64,000 bases of DNA from Gibbula magus (Eukaryota > Mollusca > Gastropoda > Trochida > Trochidae), in assembly GCA_936450465.1 (NCBI GenBank), contig OW388289.1, forward strand, positions 72,476,420 through 72,540,419, read 5' to 3'; not shown here. How positions within the stretch are numbered: position 1 is the first letter of the stretch. The text below holds more notes on this DNA, generated by a model. That model was not told the origin of the DNA and made no database searches. It saw only the letters and a list, made by a program, of their open reading frames with translations.

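Overview
This is eukaryotic genomic DNA, AT-rich, with long introns and many transposon remnants. It most likely comes from a gastropod mollusc, possibly a vetigastropod such as an abalone. That guess rests on short dispersed retroposons ending in AAGCGGCGTTAAAC..AACTCACTCACTC and on a TAGCTCATCAGG-type repeat, both of which I associate with molluscan DNA. I cannot search to confirm it.

Layout. Positions 1 to about 11,010 hold no supportable host gene. They hold Tc1/mariner-like inverted-repeat elements (4213-5182), a mixed CTA/CTG microsatellite (5479-5610), a decayed LINE reverse transcriptase (5742-8074) split by a 959-bp Harbinger-like MITE, and a second LINE fragment on the minus strand (8695-9003). 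A probable promoter lies near 11,016-11,053. From 11,255 to the right edge, one plus-strand gene fills the window. I assembled 33 exons from splice sites, reading phase and Cys-module continuity. They join without a frame break into about 4,181 codons, and exon 33 runs off the edge, so the 3' end is missing.

The gene encodes a giant secreted or membrane-anchored protein. It has an N-terminal signal sequence (exons 1-2) followed by a very long array of six-cysteine modules of about 48 residues, of the GCC2/GCC3 (ephrin-receptor-like) type. The N-terminal half (exons 2-20) uses G-x-Y-S..G...C..C modules. From exon 21 onward most modules carry a Y-Y/F-C-P-x-G-T signature. Exon 10 alone is 3,648 bp and contains seven nearly identical 291-bp (97-residue, two-module) tandem units. 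Exons 6-9 are four tandem copies of one 144-bp phase-1 exon. The function is not known from sequence; adhesion, matrix or receptor roles are only inference.

The introns are crowded with mobile DNA: a full-length tRNA-derived SINE with perfect target duplications (26,151-26,564), several short retroposons sharing its 3' tail, three TTAA-flanked elements (introns 5 and 7), foldback palindromes, a LINE 3' end just upstream of exon 30, and many minisatellites. One short retroposon sits in the splice acceptor of exon 16 and appears to have duplicated that acceptor.
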